A stretch of 64,000 nucleotides of DNA from CAYZJB01 sp964602985 (GTDB taxonomy: Bacteria; CLD3; SB21), in contig CAZRTJ010000018.1 in assembly GCA_964602985.1 (NCBI GenBank), positions 1 to 64,000 on the forward strand. The letters run 5' to 3'. Position 1 is the first letter of the stretch. Every line of letters starts with the position of its first letter. The notes beneath the pieces were generated by a model. The model saw only the letters and a program-made list of their open reading frames with translations. It had not been told where the DNA came from and ran no database searches. Positions 17,707-26,320 of this stretch are shown here, piece by piece. A program made the position numbers and the translations under genes.

Positions 17707-18462
17707 CTACCAGTGACTGTATCCGTACTTTGCCAGCATCGCCAGACACATCATCACGATGATCGCGCGGAGAAGTTGACGGTTGATCGTGACCAGGATA
17801 CGAGCGCCAAAGTGGGCGCCGATCGACTGACCGAGCATCATGGCGACGGCAAGCACCCACACGATCTGACCTGAGAAGACGAAGACGGACACGGATGCCA
17901 GATTGGTCGCAAAATTGAAAGCCTTGGCGCTCACCGTCGACGATATCATGTCCTGGCCGCGGAAGGCCATGCCTGCAAAGGCGAAGAAGGAACCCGTCCC
18001 CGGTCCGACCAATCCATCGTAGAAACCAATCCCAGGAATGATCATTCCTGCATACGTTCCATCGGACAGGCGGATCTTCCTGGCGTGCGCCGATAAGACT
18101 GGAAGAAACATGAAATACACAGCGATGACGGACAGCACGATCGGTATCGCCCATCGTAGAGACTCCGTGTCCACGAACTGAACGGCGAGTGTTCCGGTCG
18201 CCGCACCGGCAAACGCAATCAAACAAAGACTACGGATCTCTCGCCAGCGCAGAGAGCGAGAGCGGATCAGGAAGAATGTCGCCGTCGCCGTGCCGACAAC
18301 TCCCTGCATCTTGTTTGTGCCCAGAGACAGGAGCGGGGGGACGCCGCACAGGAGGAGCGAGGGAATGGTGATCAAACCACCCCCACCCGCCAGGGTGTCG
18401 ATGAATCCTGCGGTCAGCGCGACAGCGAACAGGAAGAGCAGTACCTCCAGAGATGTGTCCAA
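17707..18462 (-). CDS. TSUP family permease (TauE/SafE, YfcA-like)
   Basis: A 251-residue protein with about eight hydrophobic segments and the TSUP signatures AGFIDTLAGGGGLITIPSLL near the start and GFYDGLVGPGTGSFF in the middle, the two inverted-repeat halves. The family exports sulfite, sulfoacetate or other organosulfur anions; this member's substrate is unknown. Divergent from the CLC gene, with a 204-base region between them. Confidence 0.9.
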   Translation of the reverse strand: MDTSLEVLLFLFAVALTAGFIDTLAGGGGLITIPSLLLCGVPPLLSLGTNKMQGVVGTATATFFLIRSRSLRWREIRSLCLIAFAGAATGTLAVQFVDTESLRWAIPIVLSVIAVYFMFLPVLSAHARKIRLSDGTYAGMIIPGIGFYDGLVGPGTGSFFAFAGMAFRGQDMISSTVSAKAFNFATNLASVSVFVFSGQIVWVLAVAMMLGQSIGAHFGARILVTINRQLLRAIIVMMCLAMLAKYGYSHW

Positions 18463-18666
18463 TCAAGAGCCTATGGTCATCGTGTGCGGTACCCGCACCG
18501 CCTGAGCGTGATCGATTGAGTCGTTGGTCCTGTGCATGTAAGGAACCAGGAGGAGAAGATCAAGTCTGGTCGATGGGGTCGGGCTGATTCATTCCGTTAC
18601 GGATGATCGGAGATCTCCGTGTTTCTGCTGCTGATTCATTGCATTTCCAGTCGAATTCTGCTATAG

Positions 18667-20100
18667 ATGTCTATGCGACAGAACGGGTTTTTCGATACCG
18701 CAAAGCGCTTGCAGCGGTGGTTGAATTCCGCCAATCAAAAATTGATCGGACTTGCAGAGATCTTCTTCATGCAGCGTCACACAGACGCCGGATTCCTCTT
18801 GTCTGCCGTCGTGATCGGAATCGCTATTGGGGGTGTGATATCGCTGTTTCACTGGATCATGATCCTGTTTGAAGCGATGTTTCACTATCTTTTTGAGGCC
18901 ACGGATCACATTCCGATCGTTCGATTCTTTGCCTTTCCATTGATTGCCGGTCTTGGCGGGCTGGCGGTCGGCATCCTGAATCGCTCGGTGTTCAGACAAT
19001 TTGGCGGGGAGGGCATTCCGTCGGTCACGCACGCCATTCACCGGCGGGACGGCCGCATTTCCATCGTGCTGTCCCTGAAGACCATGCTGACAGCGGCTTT
19101 GTCCATCAGTTCCGGCGGGGGTGCGGGACGCGAGTCTCCCACGGTCCTGCTCGGCGCTTCGCTGGGAAGCGGCATCGGACAATTGCTGAGGTTACGCGCC
19201 GGCCAGCTTCGCCTGTTGTGCGCGGCCGGCTCGGCGGCGGCCATTGGCGGCATCTTCAACGCTCCGCTTGGAGGTATCGTGTTTGCGGTGGAAGTAATCC
19301 TGGGCCGACTGAACCTGAAATCGTTCATTCCGGTCGTTGTGTCCTCCGTGATGGCAACGGCGACGGCGCGGCTGTTTGTCGGCAACCGACCGTTGCTCAC
19401 CGAGCCGCCGCTGGCCGTGATCACGCTGAAGGATTTTTTCTTTCTTGCGGTGGCCGGGATCATCAGCGGATGGATGGCCATTTATTTCTTGAGGGTTTTT
19501 CGTCTGACGCGCATTGGCGTCGGCCGTCTTCTGGAGCCGGTGCCGCTGGTGTGGCGACCTGCCATCGGCGGTCTCGGCGCGGGAACGCTCGTGGCGTTTC
19601 TTCCCACGCTTTTGGAAACGACGTATGATCCGATCAACGACGCGATTGCGGGCAAGGGTGTCTTCTGGATCGCGGCCGCGACATTTCTGGTCAAACCGAT
19701 TTCGGCCGCCTTCACATTGGGGAGCGGCGGGGAGGGAGGAGCGTTCGCTCCGGCCATGAAGGCCGGGGCCATGTTTGGCTTTTGTCTGGGGTATCTGTTG
19801 AACCTTGTTTTTCCGGATATTCCTCCGGGCGTGTATGCGATGGTGTGCGCCGCCGCCCTGATTTCGGGCGCCTTCTACGCACCACTGACCGGCGCCATCA
19901 TCCTGTTCGAGATCAGCCGAAACTACTCGATGTTACTCCCGCTCCTGTTTGCCGCGATCTTTTCGGCGTGGATCGTCCACCGGCGCAAGATCCACACATT
20001 CAATCCCAATCAGCGAACGATTGCAAGCGAAACGACGATTCTTGTGTCACCCGGCGAGCGGTCCGAATCCGATCCCACGACCCCCGATGCCGGCTCCTAA
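18667..20100 (+). CDS. CLC-type chloride channel/antiporter
   Basis: A 477-residue protein with the CLC fold. Residues about 40-440 hold the membrane helices. The selectivity motifs are present in variant form: GEGIPSV (for GSGIP), GGGAGRESPTVLLG (for GREGP, keeping the gating Glu), GSGGEGGAFAPAMKAG (for GxFxP), and SGAFYAPLTGAIILFEI carrying the central Tyr. The C-terminal tail (about 445-477) is short, with no CBS domains. Whether it is a channel or a Cl-/H+ exchanger cannot be decided here. Confidence 0.92.
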   Translation: MSMRQNGFFDTAKRLQRWLNSANQKLIGLAEIFFMQRHTDAGFLLSAVVIGIAIGGVISLFHWIMILFEAMFHYLFEATDHIPIVRFFAFPLIAGLGGLAVGILNRSVFRQFGGEGIPSVTHAIHRRDGRISIVLSLKTMLTAALSISSGGGAGRESPTVLLGASLGSGIGQLLRLRAGQLRLLCAAGSAAAIGGIFNAPLGGIVFAVEVILGRLNLKSFIPVVVSSVMATATARLFVGNRPLLTEPPLAVITLKDFFFLAVAGIISGWMAIYFLRVFRLTRIGVGRLLEPVPLVWRPAIGGLGAGTLVAFLPTLLETTYDPINDAIAGKGVFWIAAATFLVKPISAAFTLGSGGEGGAFAPAMKAGAMFGFCLGYLLNLVFPDIPPGVYAMVCAAALISGAFYAPLTGAIILFEISRNYSMLLPLLFAAIFSAWIVHRRKIHTFNPNQRTIASETTILVSPGERSESDPTTPDAGS

Positions 20101-20139
20101 CCAGGTCCCTCGCACACCATTATACTGTGGAAAAATCTC

Positions 20140-20168
20140 TTGCATTGCGGGGGTGCCCGCATTATATT
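20140..20168 (+). promoter_or_regulatory. Promoter of the rplM-rpsI operon
   Basis: TTGCAT (20140-20145), 17 bases, TATATT (20163-20168) followed by G, with a preceding GAAAAA tract. Both boxes equal those at 5476-5504. It predicts a 5' leader of roughly 65 bases before rplM. Confidence 0.65.
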
Positions 20169-20241
20169 GCCGTCCCTTTAGACAAGATGTGTTTGTAGGT
20201 TACGAATTAATAAAGACTTGAGAATAACGGGAGATAATAAA

Positions 20242-20682
20242 GTGAAGGTGACATTCAAATCCACGATGCCCAACGATCAAAGCGTCGATCGCAAGTGGTA
20301 CATCGTCGATGCATCGGGCAAGACACTCGGACGATTTGCCAGCCGCGTGGCCTCGATTCTGAAAGGCAAGAACAAGCCCTACTACGCTCCTCACGTGGAC
20401 TGCGGCGATCATGTCGTGATCATCAATGCCGAAAAGATCCGCGTCACAGGCAAGAAGACGAAATTGAAAGAATACATCCGCAACACGGGCTATCCCGGCG
20501 GCCAGCGAATCGAGACGTTCGAGTCTCTGATCCGCACCAAGCCGGAGCGAGTGCTGTACTACGCGATTCATGGAATGCTGCCGAAAAACCGTCTTGGTTT
20601 CCGCATGATCAAGAAGCTCAAGATTTATTCCGGCGAGAAGCATCCGCATGCGACGCAGAATCCAGAAAATTTGAATTTGTAA
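20242..20682 (+). CDS. rplM: Large ribosomal subunit protein uL13
   Basis: A 146-residue protein that binds 23S rRNA early in 50S assembly. Family blocks: RKWYIVDASGKTLGRFAS, KNKPYYAPHVDCGDHVVIIN, the basic KLKEYIRNTGYPGG loop and GMLPKNRLGFRM. GTG 20242 is chosen because GGGAG lies 8 bases before it and the resulting length fits the family (about 142). The earlier TTG 20218 would add 8 unconserved residues. Followed after 12 bases by rpsI, the usual pairing. Confidence 0.96.
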   Translation: MKVTFKSTMPNDQSVDRKWYIVDASGKTLGRFASRVASILKGKNKPYYAPHVDCGDHVVIINAEKIRVTGKKTKLKEYIRNTGYPGGQRIETFESLIRTKPERVLYYAIHGMLPKNRLGFRMIKKLKIYSGEKHPHATQNPENLNL

Positions 20683-20694
20683 GAGGAGCCATTC

Positions 20695-21084
20695 ATGAGT
20701 TCACAGGTTACGGCAGTCGGACGCCGCAAGACGGCAAGCGCGAGGGTGATCCTCGTCCCCGGCTCGGGCAAAATCACGGTTAACAAGCTGAAGTTCGAAG
20801 AACATTTTGAGCGCGGCTCTCACCGGTACATCGTCGAAGAACCGCTTCGCGCGGCCGAAGTGATGGGCAAGTACGACGTGATCGCGAATGTGCACGGCGG
20901 CGGCAAGAGCGGCCAGGCGGGTGCGGTCATGCTGGGCATTGCGCGCGCGCTCGTGAAGATCGACGAAGAAATGAAGCGTCTGCTGAAGCCGCACGGCTTG
21001 ATGACGCGCGATCCGAGAATGAAAGAACGACGCAAGTACGGTCTCGCCAAGGCCCGCAAACGCTTCCAATTCTCGAAACGATAA
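20695..21084 (+). CDS. rpsI: Small ribosomal subunit protein uS9
   Basis: A 129-residue protein whose C-terminal tail reaches the P-site tRNA. Typical features: AVGRRKTASARVILVPG at the N terminus, HGGGKSGQAGAVMLGIARAL in the middle, and the invariant basic end (DPRMKERRKYGLAKARKRFQFSKR, ending in KR). SD AGAGGAG precedes the ATG. Co-transcribed with rplM. Confidence 0.97.
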   Translation: MSSQVTAVGRRKTASARVILVPGSGKITVNKLKFEEHFERGSHRYIVEEPLRAAEVMGKYDVIANVHGGGKSGQAGAVMLGIARALVKIDEEMKRLLKPHGLMTRDPRMKERRKYGLAKARKRFQFSKR

Positions 21085-21100
21085 TTGTCACAACCAATCA

Positions 21101-21164
21101 CACTCGTGGATTCGGTCGGGGGTGTGGGCCTGCGGGCTCATTCCGACCGGAAATGACACGAGTG
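21101..21164 (+). promoter_or_regulatory. Structured leader upstream of rpsB
   Basis: Two nested perfect stems between rpsI and rpsB. The outer stem is CACTCGTG (21101-21108) with CACGAGTG (21157-21164), 8 bp. The inner stem is CGGTCGG (21113-21119) with CCGACCG (21143-21149), 7 bp. An apical stem GGGCC/GGCTC is also possible. No T-run follows, so it is not a classic terminator. It ends 26 bases before the rpsB ATG. A role in autoregulation of rpsB-tsf by S2 is inference. Confidence 0.6.
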
Positions 21165-21189
21165 GTCGTTTAACCCAGTAAGGAGTACC

Positions 21190-22032
21190 ATGTCTCAATC
21201 CCCCACGTTCGATCCCCAGAAGAAACTCGACGATCTTCTGGCCGCGGGCGTTCACTTCGGCCATCTGACGCGCCGGTGGAATCCCAAAATGAAACCGTTC
21301 ATCTTCATGGAGAAGAACGGCATTCACATCGTCGATCTCAAAAAGACGGTCGTCTCCCTTCAGCAAGCGTGCGAGGCCATCGTCAAAGTCGTCGCCTCCG
21401 GCGAGAAGATCCTGTTCGTCGGCACCAAGAAACAGGCCAAGGAAATTATCAAGACCGAAGCGCGGCGCGCGCACGCGTTTTATGTCAACGAACGCTGGCT
21501 CGGCGGAATGCTGACCAATTTCTCTACCATCCGCAAATCCATCAAGCACATGAAGAACATCGAGAAGAAGGAGACGGACGGCACGTTCGAGAAAATCACC
21601 AAGAAAGAACGGTTGACGCTCGAGCGGATGAAATTGAAACTGAAAAAGATCCTCGAAGGCATCGAAGACATGAGGCAATTGCCCAGCGCAATCTTCGTCG
21701 TGGACGTCAAGAAGGAACACATCGCGGTCAAGGAAGCCAACGTTCTCGGCATCCCGGTCTACGCCATCGTGGATACGAATTGCGATCCGGACAAGGTGAA
21801 GTACGTCATACCGGGTAACGACGACGCGTCCAAGTCCATCCAGGTGATCACGCAGACGCTGGCTGATGCGATTGTCGAGGCCAACCAGCATGCCGCCGCT
21901 GTCGCCAAAGAAAAGGATGATAAGGAAGTCGATTTGGAACGCGTCAAAGACGAAACGCGGATTAAGTACGAAGAGAATGAGGCGTTCAAGAAATTTGAGA
22001 AATCCGCCAAAGAAGAACCGATCGGTAAGTAA
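21190..22032 (+). CDS. rpsB: Small ribosomal subunit protein uS2
   Basis: A 280-residue S2. Family features: LLAAGVHFGHLTRRWNPKM, FIFMEKNGIHIVDLKKT, ILFVGTKKQAKEII, NERWLGGMLTNF, the coiled-coil insertion (about 110-165) and PVYAIVDTNCDPDKVKYVIPGNDDA. A charged C-terminal tail of about 45 residues extends past the core, as in several FCB species. SD AAGGAG, then tsf 19 bases downstream. Confidence 0.97.
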   Translation: MSQSPTFDPQKKLDDLLAAGVHFGHLTRRWNPKMKPFIFMEKNGIHIVDLKKTVVSLQQACEAIVKVVASGEKILFVGTKKQAKEIIKTEARRAHAFYVNERWLGGMLTNFSTIRKSIKHMKNIEKKETDGTFEKITKKERLTLERMKLKLKKILEGIEDMRQLPSAIFVVDVKKEHIAVKEANVLGIPVYAIVDTNCDPDKVKYVIPGNDDASKSIQVITQTLADAIVEANQHAAAVAKEKDDKEVDLERVKDETRIKYEENEAFKKFEKSAKEEPIGK

Positions 22033-22051
22033 CGGGAATCAGGAGTAAGGA

Positions 22052-22927
22052 ATGTCGGAAATTACTGCCTCGGCCGTCATGGCTCTGCGTGAGCAGACGG
22101 GCGCAGGAATGATGGATTGCAAGAAAGCGCTGACGGAAGCCGGAGGCGATTCGGAGAAGGCGATTGAGCTTCTGCGACAAAAGGGGCTGAAGAAGAGTGC
22201 GGAGAAAGCGTCCCGCGTCGCGAAAGAAGGCATGATCCTGGCGAAACTGGACGCAAAGAAGACGTCGGGGATCCTGCTGGAGGTCAATTGCGAAACGGAT
22301 TTTGTCGCCCGGAATGAAGATTTTGTCTCGTTCAGTCAACATGTGCTCACTCATATCGTGGAATCGCGGCCGGCGAACGTGGAGGCGCTGTTGAAGTCGG
22401 GCGCGTCATGGAATGGCGGCAAGAGCATCCAGGATACGATCGCGGAATTGACCGGCAAGATCGGCGAAAAACTCGAGATCAAGCGGTTTGTGCGTGTGGA
22501 CGCGGGCAATGGGATTCTGGCGACCTACATTCACCCGGGCAACAAGCTCGGCGTGATCGTCCAGTTATCCGGCGACGGGGTCAGCGGACACGCCGATGAA
22601 GCCCACGCTCTGGCGTACGACGTGGCCATGCAGACCGCCGCGATGCATCCGTCCTATGTCAAACGCGAGGAAGTTCCGCAGGACGTGATCCAAAAGGAAT
22701 CGGCCATCCTGCGTGAGCAAACTCTCGCCGAAGGAAAGCCCGAGAAGATCGTCGACAACATCGTCAAAGGTCGGTTGGACAAGTTCTATCAGGAAATTTG
22801 CCTACTCGAACAGGCATTCGTGAAGGATCATGCCAAGACGATCAAGGACCTGATGAGCGATTTCAGCAAGAAAGTCGGCAAGCCGGTGACGGTGGAGCGC
22901 TTCGAGCGTTATCGCCTCGGCGAATAA
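22052..22927 (+). CDS. tsf: Elongation factor Ts
   Basis: A 291-residue nucleotide-exchange factor for EF-Tu. The N-terminal UBA-like domain (VMALREQTGAGMMDCKKAL) and the core with TDFVARNEDF, the EF-Tu-contacting loop, are intact. Length matches the E. coli type (283), with both core subdomains. A terminator follows directly, closing the rpsB-tsf unit. Confidence 0.97.
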   Translation: MSEITASAVMALREQTGAGMMDCKKALTEAGGDSEKAIELLRQKGLKKSAEKASRVAKEGMILAKLDAKKTSGILLEVNCETDFVARNEDFVSFSQHVLTHIVESRPANVEALLKSGASWNGGKSIQDTIAELTGKIGEKLEIKRFVRVDAGNGILATYIHPGNKLGVIVQLSGDGVSGHADEAHALAYDVAMQTAAMHPSYVKREEVPQDVIQKESAILREQTLAEGKPEKIVDNIVKGRLDKFYQEICLLEQAFVKDHAKTIKDLMSDFSKKVGKPVTVERFERYRLGE

Positions 22928-22935
22928 TTGATTTG

Positions 22936-22969
22936 AAAAAAAACCACGAATTTGATTCGTGGTTTTTTT
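22936..22969 (+). terminator. Terminator after tsf
   Basis: Stem AACCACGAAT/ATTCGTGGTT with loop TTG, flanked by A7 and T7, so it could work from both strands. Confidence 0.9.
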
Positions 22970-22995
22970 ATGTTTGACCCATTACGGAAAGACCC

Positions 22996-23709
22996 ATGCC
23001 CATACCGGTATTCAAACGAGTTCTGCTCAAACTGAGCGGTGAGGCCCTGATGGGCGATCAGGGATACGGAATCGATCGGCAGATTCTGGATCAGATCGCT
23101 CAGGAAGTCAAGGACGTCAAGTCGCTCGGAGTCGAAATCGCGATCGTCATCGGCGGCGGGAATATCTTCCGCGGTCTGGCGGCCAGCGCGCAAGGCATGG
23201 ACCGCGTCTCCGCGGACCACATGGGCATGCTGGCCACGGTGATGAATTCCCTGGCTCTTCAGGACGCGCTGGAGAAACTCGGCCTCTTTACGCGCGTGCT
23301 GAGCGCCATCAAGATGGAGCAGGTGTGTGAACCGTACATCCGTCGCCGGGCGATCCGACATTTGGAGAAGGGCCGCCTGATCATTTTTGCCGCGGGTACC
23401 GGCAATCCGTACTTTACCACGGACACGGCGGCTTCGTTACGGGCGATCGAGATCGAAGCCGACGCCATTCTCAAAGGCACACGCGTCGACGGCGTGTATG
23501 ATTCCGATCCGGAAAAGAACAGCAGCGCCTTTAAGTTCGACACCATCAGCTACATGGAAGTCGTCAAACGCGGACTGAATGTTATGGACACGACGGCCGT
23601 CACGCTGTGTATGGAAAACAAACTTCCGATCATCGTGTTCAATCTCAAGGCTCAGGGAAATTTCAAGAAATTAATCCTGGGTGAAAACGTCGGCACCCGG
23701 GTGCAGTAG
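22996..23709 (+). CDS. pyrH: UMP kinase
   Basis: A 237-residue amino-acid-kinase-fold enzyme that makes UDP from UMP. Motifs: RVLLKLSGEALMG at the N terminus, VIGGGNIFRG for phosphate binding, DHMGMLATVMNSLA, and AAGTGNPYFTTDTAA followed by LKGTRVDGVYDSDPEK. Normal length. It begins 27 bases after the tsf terminator and pairs with frr, as in most bacteria. Confidence 0.97.
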   Translation: MPIPVFKRVLLKLSGEALMGDQGYGIDRQILDQIAQEVKDVKSLGVEIAIVIGGGNIFRGLAASAQGMDRVSADHMGMLATVMNSLALQDALEKLGLFTRVLSAIKMEQVCEPYIRRRAIRHLEKGRLIIFAAGTGNPYFTTDTAASLRAIEIEADAILKGTRVDGVYDSDPEKNSSAFKFDTISYMEVVKRGLNVMDTTAVTLCMENKLPIIVFNLKAQGNFKKLILGENVGTRVQ

Positions 23710-23740
23710 GAATACTCTGGATTAAATACAGGATACCACC

Positions 23741-24304
23741 ATGTTTGACCTCAACAAACAGAATCACGACGCAGAAGAAAAAATGAAAAAATCGGTGGAA
23801 GCCGTTCGACATGAACTGGCCAAAGTCCGAAGCGGGCGCGCCACGACCACGCTTCTGGATGGCGTAAAGGTTGACTATTATGGCACGCCCACTCCTCTGC
23901 AGCAGGTCGGGAACGTCTCGGCACCCGAGGCACGCATGCTGACGGTACAGCCGTGGGATAAGGGCATGATCGCCGCGATCGAACGCGCCATCCTCGAGGC
24001 CGGGCTCGGTCTCAATCCCGCCAACGACGGAACGATCATTCGGATTCCCATTCCCGCGCTGAATGAAGAGCGGCGGAAGGAGCTCGTGAAATTGTCCAAG
24101 AAATATTGTGAAGACGGACGCGTGGCCGTGCGCAACATCCGTCGCGACGCCAACGAGCACATCAAAAAGGCTGAGAAAAACCACGAGGTTTCCGAGGACG
24201 ATTCGAAGGCGGCACAGGACAAGATCCAAAAAATGACCGACGCCTATATCAAGAAGATCGACGAGATGCTCACGGTGAAGGAAAAAGAAATCATGGAGGT
24301 GTAG
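23741..24304 (+). CDS. frr: Ribosome recycling factor
   Basis: A 187-residue two-domain protein that splits post-termination ribosomes with EF-G. Typical: KVRSGRATTTLLDGVKVDYYGTPTPLQQVGN at the hinge region and PIPALNEERRKELVK, ending in the long C-terminal helix. Normal length (about 185). A weak GC-rich inverted repeat with a T-rich tail follows at about 24321-24362 and may end the operon. Confidence 0.97.
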   Translation: MFDLNKQNHDAEEKMKKSVEAVRHELAKVRSGRATTTLLDGVKVDYYGTPTPLQQVGNVSAPEARMLTVQPWDKGMIAAIERAILEAGLGLNPANDGTIIRIPIPALNEERRKELVKLSKKYCEDGRVAVRNIRRDANEHIKKAEKNHEVSEDDSKAAQDKIQKMTDAYIKKIDEMLTVKEKEIMEV

Positions 24305-24521
24305 AATATTCTATTCGTCTGCCCCCTACCTGAGACTCGAAGGTGAGGGTTTTCGATTTTCTTTTGTGTGGAAGACTCCAACCTCGTGCGTCCTCCATAA
24401 AGTGGGGACAAGGAGAAAGCCATGTAAGATTTCTGCGCTTTCTGACACTCTCAAGTCGACAGCCGTCTAGCCCGATGAGGTGATCATGAATCATAACTTG
24501 TACACCAAAACGCTGAATATC

Positions 24522-24939
24522 GTTCGTCCAGCCTGATCCTGCCGATCGGATCGATGCCGCACCCATGACCATCGTGTGGAATCGGGATTACACGGTCAGG
24601 GACCCTGGCCCTACGCGTGTATTCTATGACGGCTTCATCCAGAGAGACTTACCGCTGGCCGAAGCCGTTCATTCTCACAAAGGCAAGATCAGACGAGATC
24701 TCTCTGTGCGGACGGCAAATATGGCGAGTTATTGCCCGGGGAGACGATCACGCTGGCGCCGCATCTTGACTTCACATGGCCCACTTCCTGATGCCAGCAA
24801 GATTTTTCAAGAAATTCTCAAAATACTATGTGGAAAATCGCCCCTCCCTGCATCTTATAGACAGGAATGTGCTGTCCGGAAGAAATTTCTCAAGAAAAAC
24901 TTTGTAATGTTTTCTGAATTCGCGGCACTATTAGGATAA
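24522..24939 (+). pseudogene. Decayed 3' end of a third secreted-protein module
   Basis: From GTTCGTCCAG (24522) the sequence matches the 3' part of the genes at 26321 and 30161 (MTIVWNRDYTVRD, TRVFYDGFIQRDLPLAEAVH). It has a one-base deletion (CTGTGCGG for CTGATGCGG, near 24706) and loses the frame soon after. The 5' nine-tenths of the gene are missing. After 24775 it carries the same non-homologous tail as the truncated gene at 28546, so both derive from one already-truncated ancestor. The stretch 24305-24521 holds no recognisable gene. Confidence 0.75.
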
Positions 24940-25167
24940 CACGATAACTCATTTACGCGAATTTGAATCCAAACCACTGAAACCGTACTCCGAGGGAGGT
25001 GATGAAAAAATGATTCTGGGAGAATTTATGAGAACGCTCATCTTGGTAAGTGCAATCGTGATACTCTGCTCGTGCAATCCCGATCACAAAGGCCCCGATC
25101 CTTGCGGCGACGGCGAGATCAGCGCCGCGGATGCCGTGTGGAGTCATGGGGAAGGGGACTTGCAGAA
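24522..25167 (+). repeat. Module junction repeat, copy A
   Basis: About 646 bases nearly identical to 28332-28976. It covers the 3' end of a secreted-protein gene, the intergenic region and the first about 140 bases of the next propeller gene. A 70-base core at the propeller start is identical in both copies. Sequence on either side diverges sharply. Confidence 0.85.
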
Positions 25168-26278
25168 CTCCAAGCGAGTCGCCAGTTTGCGAACCAAGGG
25201 CTGTGTTACGGGGCCTATCGATACTCCTTCAGTTCAATGGAGCCTTGATCTCAGCGGCCCGGGGACAGCTGCGGCTCCTGTCATTGGCGACGACGGAACG
25301 ATCTACATTGTCGGAGAATATCCCGGCCAGCCGAAATTCGGCGGGATTCGAGACGCCGGCCTCTTTGCTCTCAATCCAAACGGAAGCATCAAGTGGTTCT
25401 TCAGCAGACCGAGGCAGTTTGCTGCTGCATATGCCAATTCGGCCGCAATTGGAACCGACGGGACCATTTATTGTGTCATGTGGGACAGCACATTTTATGC
25501 GCTCACGCCAACCGGCGCCATCAAATGGTCACGGAAAGGGGCCTTTACACCGGCATCGAATCCTGTCATCGATGCGCAAGGCCGAATCTACGCGTCTTCG
25601 GATACCGTCTTCTGTTTCAACCCGGACGGAACCGTGCACTGGTTTTATGCCAACACAGAGGCGACGGAGAATTGCGTGCGCATCATGCCGGGACGAAGAC
25701 GCATTTTTTGTTCGTATTGGGCCGATGGTATCCTTGCGCTGGACTATTCGGGTAATAAGAAATGGATGTACTCCGTGAACATCACCAACCTTCCCCATTA
25801 TGGCATCGTTTCTGATCAGGATAATAATATCTATTTCATCTCAAAATACGGCACACTCATTTCTTTGTCCGAGAATGGAACGCTTCGATGGATGTACGAA
25901 CTGGGAGAGTTCGACGGTGGATTGTTTAGCGAACCTGTCGTACGTGGTGATTACGTTTATGTTGGAAACTATTTCATCAGCAGAATTCCACTGCAAACAG
26001 GAGTTCGAGATTCCTTAACAGAAGTTGGCGACGCATTTTTTATCCACTTTTGGTCTTCTCTTCTTGTGGATGACCGAGGTACAATTTATGGCGTGGCCGG
26101 ACGGTATGTTTTTGCCTTCAACGAGAGTGGGCAGAAGTTATGGCGTTTCGAGCTTCCAGAAACGTATCCAACCAATTTCTTTGGCTATTTAGCTCTCGAT
26201 CGCATCGGAACATTGTATGTCACAAGTTACAACTACATTGACGCAGGGCAAGTCAACAGGCTTTATGCATTACGGTAG
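25028..26278 (+). CDS. PQQ-like beta-propeller lipoprotein, module 1
   Basis: A 416-residue lipoprotein. MRTLILVSAIVILCSC has lipobox LCSC, then a conserved short segment (GPDPCGDGEISAADAVWSHGEGD) precedes repeated blades of the type G-DGTIYIVG-...-LFALNPNGSIKW, about seven in all, as in outer-membrane-assembly-like or PQQ-like propellers. No quinone-binding or catalytic set is evident, so a scaffold or binding role is likelier than an enzyme. ATG 25028 is preferred because GGGAG lies 7 bases upstream and the lipobox is then correctly placed; ATG 25010 is possible. It pairs with the secreted-protein gene 42 bases downstream. Confidence 0.8.
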   Translation: MRTLILVSAIVILCSCNPDHKGPDPCGDGEISAADAVWSHGEGDLQNSKRVASLRTKGCVTGPIDTPSVQWSLDLSGPGTAAAPVIGDDGTIYIVGEYPGQPKFGGIRDAGLFALNPNGSIKWFFSRPRQFAAAYANSAAIGTDGTIYCVMWDSTFYALTPTGAIKWSRKGAFTPASNPVIDAQGRIYASSDTVFCFNPDGTVHWFYANTEATENCVRIMPGRRRIFCSYWADGILALDYSGNKKWMYSVNITNLPHYGIVSDQDNNIYFISKYGTLISLSENGTLRWMYELGEFDGGLFSEPVVRGDYVYVGNYFISRIPLQTGVRDSLTEVGDAFFIHFWSSLLVDDRGTIYGVAGRYVFAFNESGQKLWRFELPETYPTNFFGYLALDRIGTLYVTSYNYIDAGQVNRLYALR

Positions 26279-26320
26279 AACCATGTCATAGCTTGAGGGT
26301 TGTCCCACGAGGAGTGAAAA

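Noticed and set aside
24950..25010. Promoter TTGAAT-N17-TACTCC before the propeller gene
   Set aside because: The predicted start of transcription would fall on the SD, leaving no ribosome-binding site.
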